A stretch of 64,000 bases of DNA. Origin: Chryseobacterium luquanense. Its GTDB lineage: Bacteria > Bacteroidota > Bacteroidia > Flavobacteriales > Weeksellaceae. The notes below the pieces were generated by a model. It saw nothing but the letters and a program-made list of their open reading frames with translations, had not been told where the DNA came from and did not search any database. A program made the translations under genes and the position numbers. Shown here piece after piece: positions 1 through 8,774 of the stretch (its first letter is position 1; every line of letters begins with the position of its first letter). The stretch lies in contig NZ_JAOVZV010000018.1 of assembly GCF_026460945.1 (NCBI RefSeq), positions 1 to 64,000 of the forward strand, read 5' to 3'.

Positions 1-43
1 TTTCGGCGCGGTGAGCAAAGCTCACCGCGCCGAAACTTTTTTT
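1..43 (+). terminator. Rho-independent terminator of a gene left of the window
   Basis: A perfect 16-bp inverted repeat (1-16 with 20-35), loop AAA, is followed by C and a run of seven T (37-43). The stem is very GC-rich for this DNA. It ends a plus-strand transcript whose gene lies outside the window. Confidence 0.85.
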
Positions 44-161
44 ACATTAACAATTGTTATTCAGAACGAAACGCAGTGGGAAGAATCTACCTTAATAATT
101 TAAACCTCTTAACAAAAACTTAATGGTTGAATTTTAAGATATTAAAAGACTTTCGTGAAAT

Positions 162-193
162 TTGTGTTTAAAATTTAAAATAAAATATCTTTG
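162..193 (+). promoter_or_regulatory. Bacteroidetes-type promoter of the SDR gene
   Basis: The -7 box TATCTTTG (186-193) fits TAnnTTTG, and a TTG at 162-164 lies 21 bp upstream in the -33 position. The box ends only 4 bases before the ATG at 198, so transcription should begin at or within a few bases of the start codon, giving a leaderless or nearly leaderless mRNA. The TTG at 162 could be misread as a start codon. Confidence 0.6.
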
Positions 194-197
194 CCCA

Positions 198-929
198 ATG
201 AATCAAAGCACAAAAAAAACCGTTCTCATTCTAGGCGCAAATTCTGATGTTGCCAAACAAGCCATCAAACAATATATTGAAAAAGGATTTTCAGTAATAG
301 CTGCTTCCAGAAATACAAAGTCTTTGGATGAATTTGTGCAGGAAAATAATTTCGGTTCAAAAGTGAAAGTTTTATCTTTTGATTCGGTAGATTTTGATTC
401 TCATCAGAAATTTTATGATGAACTACCTATAAAACCTCATATCGTTGTTTATGCAGCGGGATTTTTAATTGATAATGAGAAAGCGTTGAATGATTTTAAT
501 GGAGCTCAACAAATGATGTTTGTAAATTACATGGGAGCAGTTTCTATTCTGAACATCATCGCAACCGATAAAAACAATAAAAACTTAAAAAGAATTATCG
601 GATTGTCATCGCTTTCAGGAGTTCGTGGTAGAAAAAGTAATTTCGTTTATGGAAGTACAAAGGCTGCCTTTACGACTTATTTGGCAGGTTTAAGACAGGA
701 ATTGGTTTCACGAAATATTAAAGTAAATGCTTTGGTCATTGGTTATATCCGAACAAAAATTAATGAGGGTTTACAATTGAATGAATCTTTGATCATGGAA
801 CCAGAATACGTTGCAAAACATATCGTCAATGCCGGAAATTCTTTCACCATTGTTCCGAATTTTAAATGGAAACTTATTTATTTGATTTTAAAAGTTTTGC
901 CGGAGGTTTTGGTGGCGAAGTTACCGTAA
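198..929 (+). CDS. SDR-family NAD(P)-dependent oxidoreductase (DprE2-like)
   Basis: Short-chain dehydrogenase of about 243 residues. The Rossmann start is LILGANSDVA, followed by the AAG motif of VVYAAG, a catalytic Ser in GLSSLSG and the YxxxK pair in VYGSTKAA. A hydrophobic C-terminal tail (WKLIYLILKVLPEVL) recalls the subgroup around decaprenyl-phosphoryl ribose 2-keto reductase, which acts on lipid-linked sugars at the membrane. That substrate is inference. The start at 198 (MNQSTKK) is preferred over the in-frame TTG at 162, which coincides with the promoter. The stop codon abuts the stop of the convergent gene with no base between. Confidence 0.8.
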   Translation: MNQSTKKTVLILGANSDVAKQAIKQYIEKGFSVIAASRNTKSLDEFVQENNFGSKVKVLSFDSVDFDSHQKFYDELPIKPHIVVYAAGFLIDNEKALNDFNGAQQMMFVNYMGAVSILNIIATDKNNKNLKRIIGLSSLSGVRGRKSNFVYGSTKAAFTTYLAGLRQELVSRNIKVNALVIGYIRTKINEGLQLNESLIMEPEYVAKHIVNAGNSFTIVPNFKWKLIYLILKVLPEVLVAKLP

Positions 930-1469
930 TTACTTTTTTTTATTAGATTTTTTCTTCAAAAAATCGATTATATTTTTATATTGATTAGTCTCTTCCTCGT
1001 TTACAATATACGTGAAAGGTGTTCCCATTTGAACAGTAATATAAACGGTTTTTCCAGAAACCTCGTATGAAACATATTTCCAAATACTTCTGATATCATA
1101 CTGCTCACTTTTGATGTAAAAAGAATTTTCATCAAAGTATAGTTCTGAAACAGGGTTAAATCCCTTAATTTCAGCTATGTGTTTGTTTAATTTAGAAATG
1201 TGGTTTGCTTTATTTAAAAGGAAAATAAATAGATAGACAACGCTGAAAATGACCAGGAAGATCCCGAGAAACTTTAAAAAATCAATTCTGCTTCTATCGC
1301 TTTTGAAAATACTATCAACGATACTTAAAAATAAAACAATAAAGAAAAAATTCTTTAGTAAGGTTGGTAATTTCTTTTTCCAAGTGTAGAAATAGTATTT
1401 CTCGAGTTGCATTTTTGTGATTTTTTCATCAAAACTGATGAATACCTGTAAATAACTTTCCATGAGCAT
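930..1469 (-). CDS. YcxB-like membrane protein
   Basis: Protein of 179 residues, not recognised with certainty. Two adjacent hydrophobic segments (about residues 37-55 and 66-85) form a membrane hairpin. The C-terminal half (LYFDENSFYIKSEQYD, then a tryptophan-containing strand and GTPFTYIV) resembles the YcxB-like domain, a small beta domain found after two membrane helices in proteins of unknown role. The start is ATG at 1469, and a second ATG two codons on is equally possible. It is convergent with the SDR gene. Confidence 0.5.
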   Translation of the reverse strand: MLMESYLQVFISFDEKITKMQLEKYYFYTWKKKLPTLLKNFFFIVLFLSIVDSIFKSDRSRIDFLKFLGIFLVIFSVVYLFIFLLNKANHISKLNKHIAEIKGFNPVSELYFDENSFYIKSEQYDIRSIWKYVSYEVSGKTVYITVQMGTPFTYIVNEEETNQYKNIIDFLKKKSNKKK

Positions 1470-1492
1470 TTAGTTTTTGTAAAAATATTGAT

Positions 1493-3349
1493 TTACTCAA
1501 CATCCTGCAACAATTCCAGAGCCTTCATCATATCAATTCCCTTTCCTAAAACAGGTTTAAATAAATCTCCCTTTTCCTTAATTCTTTCCAAAGCATTATG
1601 AATATTAAAATCGGTTGGTTTCAAACCTTTTTTCAATTCTTCCCATTCCAAAGGCATTGAAACAGGTGCTCCTTCCTTTGGTCGAATGCTGTAAATACTT
1701 GCCAAAGTCTGCCCGGTTCTGTTTTGAAGATAATCAAGATAGATTTTCTTATCGTCACGTTTCTGTAAACTTCTTTCCAATGTCGTGAGTTTTGGTAATT
1801 TTTCATTGACTTGTTTCATCAAAATATGCGCAAAATCTTTTACTTGATTGAAGTCATATTGTCCACCCATCGGAATATAAATGTGAATTCCTGTACTTCC
1901 TGAAGTTTTGCAATAGCCTTTAATCTTAATAGATTTTAAAACTTCATTTACCTGTAAAGCAGTTTCAATCACATCATCAAAAGTATTTTTCTTGGAAGGA
2001 TCGAGATCTAAAACCAAATAATCAGGATGCTCCAAATCAGGAAGCGAAGAGTTCCACGGATTCATATCGATGCAACCTAAATTATTCAGATAAGCCAAAG
2101 TCGCTTTGTCATTGCAGTAAACATAATCGATATTTTTGTCTGTAGATTCCGAATAAACTTCCGTCGTTTTTACCCAATCTGGTATGCTGTCGCCTGCATC
2201 TTTCTGATAAAATCCAAGTTCCTCAATACCATTCGGAAAACGGTTTAAAGAAAGCGGACGATTCTTTAAATGAGGCAAAATATACTTTGAAACAGATTGA
2301 TAATAATCTATCACCTCACCTTTGGTAATTCCATCTTTTGGAAAGTAAATTTTATCTTGATTCGTTAGTTTTACTTTTTGTTTATTCACAGTAATTTCCT
2401 TGTCATTATCGGAAGTTTCTGCTTTTTTAGTTGATGTTTTGGCTTTCATTTCTTTAGGTTTTTGATTAAGATCTTCAGGATTTTTGTCTTCCCGAATTGC
2501 CACAAATACAGGGTGTCTGAAAATACCGTCTTTCGTTATTTCTGAGAATTTTATTTCACAAACCAATTCAGGTTTTGTCCATGTTGCGGGCATGTTTGTT
2601 TTAGGAATATTTTCAAACGGTGAATTTTTATTAGCTAATTTCAAAAGCCTTTTATGAATTTCATGAATTAATTCTTTGTTAAAACCTGTTCCTGTATGAC
2701 CAGAATAAATTAGTTTTCCATCAATGTATTTCCCCAAAATTAAAGCCCCAAAACCTTCTCTTGAACCTCGTGGCTCCGTAAATCCGCAGATAATTGCTTC
2801 TTCAGTGTTGTTAAATTTTATTTTAAGCCAATCTGAACTTCTGCTATTTTCATTATAAACACTGTCAGATTTTTTTGCAATCATTCCTTCAAGCTGCATT
2901 TTTTTCATCTGCTTGAAAAAATCAATTCCTGTTTCTTGAATATGATCGCAATATTTTATGAGATCTGTTTCAACTAAAGCATCTTTAAGCAATTCTTTTC
3001 GCTGAATTAAGGGCAGTTCTTCTGTAGAATGACCATTCAGCCAAAGCAAATCAAAAACCTGATAGGTAAGAGCTAAATCAGGATTGTCAGCAATTTGTTG
3101 TAAGAATTGAAAGCTCGGTTTTCCGTTTTCATCGTAGGCAACAATCTCACCGTCAAGAATCATTCTATGTTTCTGATTTTCTAAATCGACAGCGATTTTG
3201 TCAAATTTAGATAAGAAAGAAATCCCATTTCGGGAGTAGAATAATGGCTGTTTTTTGCTGAGATCGGCAATTGCACGATAACCATCCCATTTTATTTCAA
3301 AAATCCAGTCTTCATCATCAAATGCTTTGTCGTGAAGTTTTGCGAGCAT
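1493..3349 (-). CDS. ligD: DNA ligase D, ligase and polymerase domains (3' part of a split ligD)
   Basis: ATP-dependent ligase plus primase-like polymerase for non-homologous end joining. The ligase domain has the nucleotidyl-lysine motif EIKWDGYR with K20, and the OB-fold half runs to about residue 290. The LigD polymerase domain starts near residue 325 and shows the metal-binding DLDPS (about 447) and SGSTGIHIY. The first in-frame ATG lies only 19 residues before the catalytic lysine. The same frame stays open upstream through FIKP-MLAKL, the usual family sequence, with no ATG, GTG or TTG back to the A9 run in the phosphoesterase gene. It is therefore probably the second half of a fusion of about 845 residues made by -1 frameshifting, or a gene broken by a one-base deletion or assembly error. 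Confidence 0.85.
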   Translation of the reverse strand: MLAKLHDKAFDDEDWIFEIKWDGYRAIADLSKKQPLFYSRNGISFLSKFDKIAVDLENQKHRMILDGEIVAYDENGKPSFQFLQQIADNPDLALTYQVFDLLWLNGHSTEELPLIQRKELLKDALVETDLIKYCDHIQETGIDFFKQMKKMQLEGMIAKKSDSVYNENSRSSDWLKIKFNNTEEAIICGFTEPRGSREGFGALILGKYIDGKLIYSGHTGTGFNKELIHEIHKRLLKLANKNSPFENIPKTNMPATWTKPELVCEIKFSEITKDGIFRHPVFVAIREDKNPEDLNQKPKEMKAKTSTKKAETSDNDKEITVNKQKVKLTNQDKIYFPKDGITKGEVIDYYQSVSKYILPHLKNRPLSLNRFPNGIEELGFYQKDAGDSIPDWVKTTEVYSESTDKNIDYVYCNDKATLAYLNNLGCIDMNPWNSSLPDLEHPDYLVLDLDPSKKNTFDDVIETALQVNEVLKSIKIKGYCKTSGSTGIHIYIPMGGQYDFNQVKDFAHILMKQVNEKLPKLTTLERSLQKRDDKKIYLDYLQNRTGQTLASIYSIRPKEGAPVSMPLEWEELKKGLKPTDFNIHNALERIKEKGDLFKPVLGKGIDMMKALELLQDVE

Positions 3350-3426
3350 TGGTTTAATGAAATTCTCAATTTTTTTCTCGTCAACTAAAGAATTAAATCT
3401 CTGGAATTTTGGTTTGGTTTCAGAAG

Positions 3427-4029
3427 TTATGACTTCTTTTTGCTGTTTTTTAGGCTTTTTTTTTCCTCTAAAAATTTTGTGACCTGAGAGTTTTTAGCAG
3501 TGTTTTCTTCAGCATCATATTTTTCAGTCGCAAATTTATCTTTATGTTTAATGAGAAGCCAGGCGTTGTTTTCGGCATTTTTCATTTTTACTAAAGCAAA
3601 TTCACCTTTCAGTTTTTTTCCATGTAGAATAAATTTTAAAGAACCTGCCTTTAATTCTTTCAATAATTCTTTTTCATCGGAAAGTTTAGAAGTCTCATCT
3701 AAAGGTTCGTACGTTCCACTATCCCAAACCTCAACTTGTCCTGCACCGTAGTTTCCTTCAGGAATCTTTCCTTCAAAATCTTTGTAATCGTAAGGATGAT
3801 CTTCTACCATCATCGCCAAACGTTTATCATCAGGATTTAATGACGGACCTTTCGGAACGGCCCAGCTTTTTAGAACACCTTCCATTTCTAATCTGAAATC
3901 GTAGTGAAGACGAGATGCTGCATGTCTTTGAATCACAAAAATAAGTTTGTCGTCACTCTTTTTTGTTTTTCCTTTCGGTTCGGTAGTTTCGTTGAACTTC
4001 CTTTTGTCGTTGTAATTTTTCAGAGCCAT
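3427..4029 (-). CDS. ligD: DNA ligase D, 3'-phosphoesterase domain (5' part of a split ligD)
   Basis: The N-terminal end-healing domain of LigD, which removes 3' phosphates and ribonucleotides at breaks. H36, H42, D44, R46, H78 and Y82 (FVIQRHAASRLHYDFRLE, then VEDHPYDY) match the spacing of the Mn-binding and catalytic residues of the Pseudomonas LigD phosphoesterase (H42, H48, D50, R52, H84, Y88). The lysine-rich tail ends at a stop just after an A9 run. The gene starts 2 bases after the ku stop, so it is translated from the ku operon. In the family this domain normally continues into the ligase, so the stop here is unusual. Confidence 0.88.
   Translation of the reverse strand: MALKNYNDKRKFNETTEPKGKTKKSDDKLIFVIQRHAASRLHYDFRLEMEGVLKSWAVPKGPSLNPDDKRLAMMVEDHPYDYKDFEGKIPEGNYGAGQVEVWDSGTYEPLDETSKLSDEKELLKELKAGSLKFILHGKKLKGEFALVKMKNAENNAWLLIKHKDKFATEKYDAEENTAKNSQVTKFLEEKKSLKNSKKKS
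3456..3464 (-). other. A9 slippery run linking the two ligD frames
   Basis: On the coding strand nine A lie in the phosphoesterase frame as gaA AAA AAA agc, a textbook A-AAA-AAA heptamer for -1 slippage. After a -1 slip, reading continues KPKKQQKEVITSETK and runs open into the ligase domain. One extra A in the run would fuse the genes directly. The zero-frame stop lies at 3427-3429, about 30 bases downstream. Confidence 0.6.
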
Positions 4030-4031
4030 AA

Positions 4032-4817
4032 TCAGGAAGCGGTTTTAGATTTCGGAGGTTGCAAACTGGCTTTCAATTGAGCCATCAAATCGATTACTTT
4101 GCCTTGCTTGGCTGGTTCAGATTTTTTCAGTTTAACAGATTTTCCTTTCGCTTTTTTCTTAATGATTTTAAGCAATTCTGCTGAATATGTATTTTTATAA
4201 AATTTAGGGTCAAAAGGTTCTGAAAGCTGCTCAATCAGATTTTTTGCCATCTTCAGTTCGGCTGGTTTCGGTGCTTTTTTAGCAGGAATTTTCAGTTGTT
4301 TGTAATCTCTGATTTCCTGATCAAATCTCAGTCGGTTTAAAACCAAAACATCATCATTGTAAGGACGAATCATCCCGATCGCTTCACTGTCGCGAAGAAC
4401 GAATGTTCCGATACCGACCATTTTTGTCTGTTGAAGTGCTTTAATTAAAAGTCTGTATGCATTTTCGCCATTCTTTTGTGGCTCAAGAAAATAGGGCGTT
4501 TCAAAATAAACTGAATCTACTTCTGCTTCTTTCACAAAATGTTCAATAGAAAGAATTTTAGATTTTTCCGGACTTGCTGCAGCGTAATCATCTTCATCTA
4601 AAACAACATATTTGTCATCTATGAGATAGCCTTTTACAATGTTTGCCCATTTCACCTCTTTACCTGTTTTTTCGTTAACTCTTTTGAATTTAATATTAGA
4701 AAAATCAGATTTATCCAGCATATCCAAATCGAGCTTGCTTGTTTCTGTTGCAGAATAAATTTTCACAGGAATATTGACTAATCCAAAGCCAATGGCACCG
4801 TTCCAAATTGCTTTCAT
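4032..4817 (-). CDS. ku: Ku protein of bacterial non-homologous end joining
   Basis: A 261-residue bacterial Ku, a ring-forming dimer that binds double-strand DNA ends and recruits LigD. It opens with the conserved MKAIWNGAIGFGLVNIPVKI and has the Ku core (KWANIVKGYLIDDKYVVLDEDD, then SVYFETPYFLEP). The basic C-terminal tail (KKKAKGKSVKLKKSEP) fits DNA binding. Length is normal. It is the first gene of a ku-ligD operon, with the phosphoesterase frame starting 2 bases after its stop. No clear TAnnTTTG box was seen upstream; TAAGTTTT is a near miss. Confidence 0.95.
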   Translation of the reverse strand: MKAIWNGAIGFGLVNIPVKIYSATETSKLDLDMLDKSDFSNIKFKRVNEKTGKEVKWANIVKGYLIDDKYVVLDEDDYAAASPEKSKILSIEHFVKEAEVDSVYFETPYFLEPQKNGENAYRLLIKALQQTKMVGIGTFVLRDSEAIGMIRPYNDDVLVLNRLRFDQEIRDYKQLKIPAKKAPKPAELKMAKNLIEQLSEPFDPKFYKNTYSAELLKIIKKKAKGKSVKLKKSEPAKQGKVIDLMAQLKASLQPPKSKTAS

Positions 4818-4900
4818 TTTGTCTGTTTTTTAGATAAAACTTACAATGATTGTGCCGTGAAAAATTATTTGTAATTTGAGCACAATTAAATAATTTTTAG

Positions 4901-5674
4901 ATGAAAACAATTTTTACTTTTTTATGCGTACTTGGAATTAATATTTTCCTTTCTGCGCAAAAGGTTGATTACAAGAATAATATTATTACAGTTGATGGTC
5001 AGAAAATAGGAAAAGTCGAGGTGCAGAAACAAAATTTAGGCTTAACCAAAAATTTTAATCTATATTCAATGGAAGGCGAAAAATTAGTAATTGCCGTTTT
5101 GAGTACCGAGTTTGAAGGTGATAAAAATGACAATACAAGTATGTATTATCGTTTTACTTTTTTGCCTACTAATCAGGTTGGAATTTTTAAATTATCAACA
5201 TTGGGCATGGAAAAAGGTTTCGTAAACCTTATCGGAAAAGGAGGTGTTGTTGATGGAAGTAGTTTGAATGAAGCGAAAATTACTGAGCTTATTGCGTCAA
5301 AAGGTGTTTCACCACGAACTGCCGTGAATTATACTTTAGTTTCACGAAACAAAAGTTGGCCAATTGAATTAAAGGAAACAAAAGCAATTGAGCAAGGTGG
5401 TGAACAAATTGGATTTTTTAATCCTACAGGAAATAGAAATGGTCAGGATTTTTACGAATTTTTTATTCCTGGAGGAATTTTGGTCGCTAAAGTAAATTTT
5501 GCAGGTGGTAATAATGCGCAGAATTTTGAACTGTTTAGCGCTAAAGATAATGTAAGAAAAATAGTTTCTATTCCTCAAAAGGATAATGTTAAATTTCTTT
5601 CATCTGCTGTAGATCCGAATGCCCTTACTCTAAAAAGAATTACGGCTTGGTTGGTGCAGAATGGGTATTTGTAA
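4901..5674 (+). CDS. Secreted protein of unknown function
   Basis: Protein of 257 residues with a signal peptide (MKTIFTFLCVLGINIFLSAQ, cleavage expected after SAQ). I recognise no domain. The mature part is beta-rich, with a DGQKIGKVEVQKQ segment near the start and a central GKGGVVDGSS. It probably resides in the periplasm. The gene stands alone between the divergent ku operon and a shared bidirectional terminator. Confidence 0.6.
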   Translation: MKTIFTFLCVLGINIFLSAQKVDYKNNIITVDGQKIGKVEVQKQNLGLTKNFNLYSMEGEKLVIAVLSTEFEGDKNDNTSMYYRFTFLPTNQVGIFKLSTLGMEKGFVNLIGKGGVVDGSSLNEAKITELIASKGVSPRTAVNYTLVSRNKSWPIELKETKAIEQGGEQIGFFNPTGNRNGQDFYEFFIPGGILVAKVNFAGGNNAQNFELFSAKDNVRKIVSIPQKDNVKFLSSAVDPNALTLKRITAWLVQNGYL

Positions 5675-5696
5675 ATCGAATTTATATTAAAGTTTC

Positions 5697-5729
5697 AAAA
5701 AAGCGGAGAAATGGTTCTCCGCTTTTTGT
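5697..5729. terminator. Bidirectional terminator
   Basis: The 8-bp stem GCGGAGAA/TTCTCCGC (5703-5710 and 5715-5722) with loop ATGG is flanked by A on the left and T on the right, so it can stop transcription from both sides of this convergent pair. Confidence 0.85.
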
Positions 5730-5777
5730 TTCAAGATGGATTATTGCTTTTCATGCTGAAAATAAATTGACTTAAAA

Positions 5778-6836
5778 TCAATAATATTCAATCTTTCTGA
5801 TGTATTTCTTTTTTTGATTCTCTTTTTTAGGTGCATCGTTATTATAAATTACATTGATGGTTTCGGAAATATTGATCTCATTCCAGTTTCCATTTTTATC
5901 GTAAGTATAATGCGATTCTTTGATGAGTTCATTTTTGTCATCGTAATATTTCTGTACAGCTAGTTTTTGGTTTTCATCATATTCATAAACCGTTCTGTAG
6001 CCAACTCTATTATCAGAAACATTTTGTTTTTCTACAATCTTACCTTTTTGTTTTGGATATGTTAACTCAATTTGGTACAGCTTTTTATCTTTTGGCGGAC
6101 TTGCAGAATATTTTAAAATTTTTGCCGTGTCATTTTCTTTAATATAATCATAAGATGTTTCATACAGGCTATTGTTATAGTTTTGTTTTTCAAGTTTTAT
6201 TCTTCCGAGATTATCGTAGAAATAATTCATTTTTAATTCAGGTCGGTTTTCACTTTTATTGATTTCTTCAGTTATTAAATTACTTTTGTTGTAAATATTT
6301 TTAGTACTCGAAAGCAATTTGTTTTCATCATCATAACTTTCTCTTGAAAGAAGTTTTGATTGAATATTGTAAGTAGATTTTGCGACAGAAGTCAGATATC
6401 CATCTTCTGTATAATACTTTTCCAAAACAACATTGCCTTTTTTATCTGTGGTTTTGAAAATTTTTCGTTTTACACTGGGATCATTAGTTAGATATCCGGA
6501 ATAAGGATATTTTTGATTTTCTTTAATCGAAAATTTAGAAAAATATTGGTCAAAATTATCACCACAAGATTCACAAAGCGTTGTAATAATTTGATTGGGT
6601 TTGTACTCGTTTCGTTCTTCGCTTCTGAAATATCCATCACTGTATTTCTTTACAACGAGAGGTCTTCCTTTAATGTCAAAAGTTTTTAGTTCAACAGGTT
6701 TTTCTTTATTACCATATTCAATAATAAACAAATCGATAGATTTTACATTTCCTTTTAGTTTTTCATTCTCAACTATATAATTTTGAGCTGAACTGAAAAA
6801 TCCTATCAGAAGAAAAAGATAATTTAATTTTTTCAT
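5778..6836 (-). CDS. Secreted protein with YD-like repeats, function unknown
   Basis: Protein of 352 residues with a signal peptide (MKKLNYLFLLIGFFSSAQ). The body repeats short tyrosine-rich beta strands such as YTEDGYLTSVAK, YDDENKLLSS, YDNLGRIKLE, YDENQKLAVQ and YDKNGNWNEI, roughly every 20-30 residues, resembling degenerate YD/RHS repeats. A CESC motif lies near residue 90. It is probably exported. It lies downstream of aspS but is separated by a terminator. Confidence 0.6.
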   Translation of the reverse strand: MKKLNYLFLLIGFFSSAQNYIVENEKLKGNVKSIDLFIIEYGNKEKPVELKTFDIKGRPLVVKKYSDGYFRSEERNEYKPNQIITTLCESCGDNFDQYFSKFSIKENQKYPYSGYLTNDPSVKRKIFKTTDKKGNVVLEKYYTEDGYLTSVAKSTYNIQSKLLSRESYDDENKLLSSTKNIYNKSNLITEEINKSENRPELKMNYFYDNLGRIKLEKQNYNNSLYETSYDYIKENDTAKILKYSASPPKDKKLYQIELTYPKQKGKIVEKQNVSDNRVGYRTVYEYDENQKLAVQKYYDDKNELIKESHYTYDKNGNWNEINISETINVIYNNDAPKKENQKKKYIRKIEYY

Positions 6837-6844
6837 ATCAATAA

Positions 6845-6872
6845 AATAAAAAAGCGGAGAAAAATCTCCGCT
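6845..6872 (-). terminator. Terminator of aspS
   Basis: The stem AGCGGAGA/TCTCCGCT (6853-6860 and 6865-6872) with loop AAAA is followed on the minus strand by a T-rich tract. It lies just after the aspS stop. The stem core is the same as in the terminator at 5697-5729. Confidence 0.85.
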
Positions 6873-6878
6873 CTAAAT

Positions 6879-8633
6879 TTATGCTTTTAGATTTAATTTC
6901 AATTCCAATTCATCAAGCTGTTCATCAGCGATTGCAGCCGGAGCATCGATCATTACATCACGTCCTGAGTTATTCTTAGGGAAAGCGATATAATCTCTGA
7001 TCACCTCGTTTCCATCAAGAATTGCTACCAAACGGTCAAAACCAAAAGCCAAACCACCGTGAGGCGGCGCTCCGTATTTGAAGGCGTTCATTAAGAACCC
7101 GAACTGAGCTTCTGCTTCTTCTTTTGTAAATCCTAAAAGGTCAAACATTCTGGATTGAAGATCTCTGTCGAAAATTCTGATAGAACCACCTCCGATTTCG
7201 TTTCCGTTCAACACCATGTCGTATGCGTTGGCTCTTGCTTTTCCGGGATCTGTTTCCAATAAATGGATGTCTTCAGTTTTTGGTGAAGTAAAAGGGTGGT
7301 GCATTGCGTGGTAGCGTCCGCTTTCTTCATCAAATTCTAGTAAAGGGAAATCGACAACCCAAAGTGGTGCGAAAACATTACCTTTTCTTAACCCTAAACG
7401 GTTTCCAAGTTCCATTCTTAACGCTGAAAGCTGAGTTCTTACTTTGTGTTCGTTTCCTGAAAGAATCAACATTAAATCGCCTTCTTTCGCTCCGAAATTT
7501 TCAATAATTTTTGCTAAATCTTCTTCGTTGTAGAATTTATTCACAGAAGAAGTTTTCACCCCATCATTCTGGAATTTAGCCCAAACCATTCCCGAAGCTC
7601 CGATTTGTGGTCTTTTTACCCAGTCAACAAGCTCATCGATTTGTTTTCTTGTATAATCTGCACATCCTTCAACATTGATTCCGACAACCAATTCTGCATC
7701 ATCAAATATTTTGAAATCTTTTCCTTTTACTAAGTCGTTCAACTCAACGAATTCCATTCCGAAACGGATGTCCGGTTTGTCGTTTCCGTATTTCTGCATT
7801 GCATCCGCAAACGTCATTCTTGGGAAAGTTCCGAATTCCTGACCTGTAATGTCTTTGATTAATGTTTTAGTCATTCCTTCAAAAACATTCATCACATCTT
7901 CCTGCTCTACAAAAGCCATTTCGCAGTCGATCTGTGTAAATTCAGGCTGTCTGTCTGCTCTTAAATCCTCGTCCCGGAAACATTTCACAATTTGGAAATA
8001 TTTATCCATCCCACCAACCATCAACAATTGTTTGAAAGTCTGCGGCGACTGTGGCAATGCGTAAAACTGTCCCGGATTCATTCTGCTCGGTACAACGAAA
8101 TCTCTTGCTCCTTCCGGAGTTGATTTAATTAAAACCGGAGTTTCAACTTCAATAAATCCTTCGTCTGAAAGATAATTTCTCACTTTCTGAGCCATTTTGT
8201 GACGGAAGATCAATTTATCTCTTACCGGAGCTCTTCTGATATCCAGATAACGGTATTTCATTCTTAATTCTTCACCACCATCCGTTTCATCTTCAATGGT
8301 AAAAGGCGGAAGCTGAGATTCATTAAGAACTTCTAATTTTTCAACTAAAATTTCAATTTCTCCTGTTGGAATATTGGGGTTTTTGCTTACTCTTTCGATG
8401 ACGCGTCCAGTAACCTGAATGACGAATTCACGTCCCAGTTTTTTTGCATTTTCCATCAATTCCGTTGAAGAACGGTCCTGATCGAAAACCAACTGCGTAA
8501 TTCCGTAACGATCCCGAAGATCTATCCAAATCATAAATCCTTTATCACGAATGGTTTGTACCCATCCTGAAAGTGTAACTTCTTCATTAAGATGTTGAAG
8601 AGATAATTCTCCGTTTGTGTGCGATCGAAACAT
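6879..8633 (-). CDS. aspS: Aspartate--tRNA ligase
   Basis: Class II aminoacyl-tRNA synthetase, 584 residues, the usual bacterial length. It has the N-terminal OB-fold anticodon domain ([26 protein letters not shown]), motif 2 ([16 protein letters not shown]), the bacterial GAD insertion and motif 3 ([16 protein letters not shown]). It charges tRNA-Asp in the cytoplasm. A TATCTTTG promoter box lies at 8698-8705, giving a leader of about 60 bases that carries tandem GTTAGATATTAGAC repeats. A terminator follows the gene. Confidence 0.97.
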   Translation of the reverse strand: MFRSHTNGELSLQHLNEEVTLSGWVQTIRDKGFMIWIDLRDRYGITQLVFDQDRSSTELMENAKKLGREFVIQVTGRVIERVSKNPNIPTGEIEILVEKLEVLNESQLPPFTIEDETDGGEELRMKYRYLDIRRAPVRDKLIFRHKMAQKVRNYLSDEGFIEVETPVLIKSTPEGARDFVVPSRMNPGQFYALPQSPQTFKQLLMVGGMDKYFQIVKCFRDEDLRADRQPEFTQIDCEMAFVEQEDVMNVFEGMTKTLIKDITGQEFGTFPRMTFADAMQKYGNDKPDIRFGMEFVELNDLVKGKDFKIFDDAELVVGINVEGCADYTRKQIDELVDWVKRPQIGASGMVWAKFQNDGVKTSSVNKFYNEEDLAKIIENFGAKEGDLMLILSGNEHKVRTQLSALRMELGNRLGLRKGNVFAPLWVVDFPLLEFDEESGRYHAMHHPFTSPKTEDIHLLETDPGKARANAYDMVLNGNEIGGGSIRIFDRDLQSRMFDLLGFTKEEAEAQFGFLMNAFKYGAPPHGGLAFGFDRLVAILDGNEVIRDYIAFPKNNSGRDVMIDAPAAIADEQLDELELKLNLKA

Positions 8634-8638
8634 TGTTT

Positions 8639-8672
8639 TTAGATGTTAGATATTAGACGTTAGATATTAGAC
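8639..8672 (-). repeat. Tandem 14-bp repeat in the aspS leader
   Basis: Two perfect tandem copies of GTTAGATATTAGAC (8645-8658 and 8659-8672) are preceded by TTAGATGTTAGA (8639-8650). That 12-mer recurs at 58813-58824 just before the RND pump gene, also within about 10 bases of the start codon and on the same strand. Confidence 0.8.
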
Positions 8673-8697
8673 TTTTATGAGCCTAATTTTTCGTTGG

Positions 8698-8705
8698 CAA
8701 AGATA
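8698..8705 (-). promoter_or_regulatory. Promoter -7 box of aspS
   Basis: On the minus strand the sequence is TATCTTTG, a full match to TAnnTTTG, 65 bases before the aspS ATG. Confidence 0.55.
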
Positions 8706-8724
8706 AGGTTTTTGAAAGTTTTTA

Positions 8725-8753
8725 AAACAAAAAAACTCCCCGAAGGAAGTTTT
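8725..8753 (-). terminator. Terminator of the ankyrin-repeat gene
   Basis: On the minus strand AAAACTTCC-TTCG-GGGAGTTTT (stem arms 8745-8753 and 8732-8740) has a stable UUCG tetraloop and is followed by T residues. Confidence 0.85.
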
Positions 8754-8774
8754 AAATATTATTTTTGAGATTTT

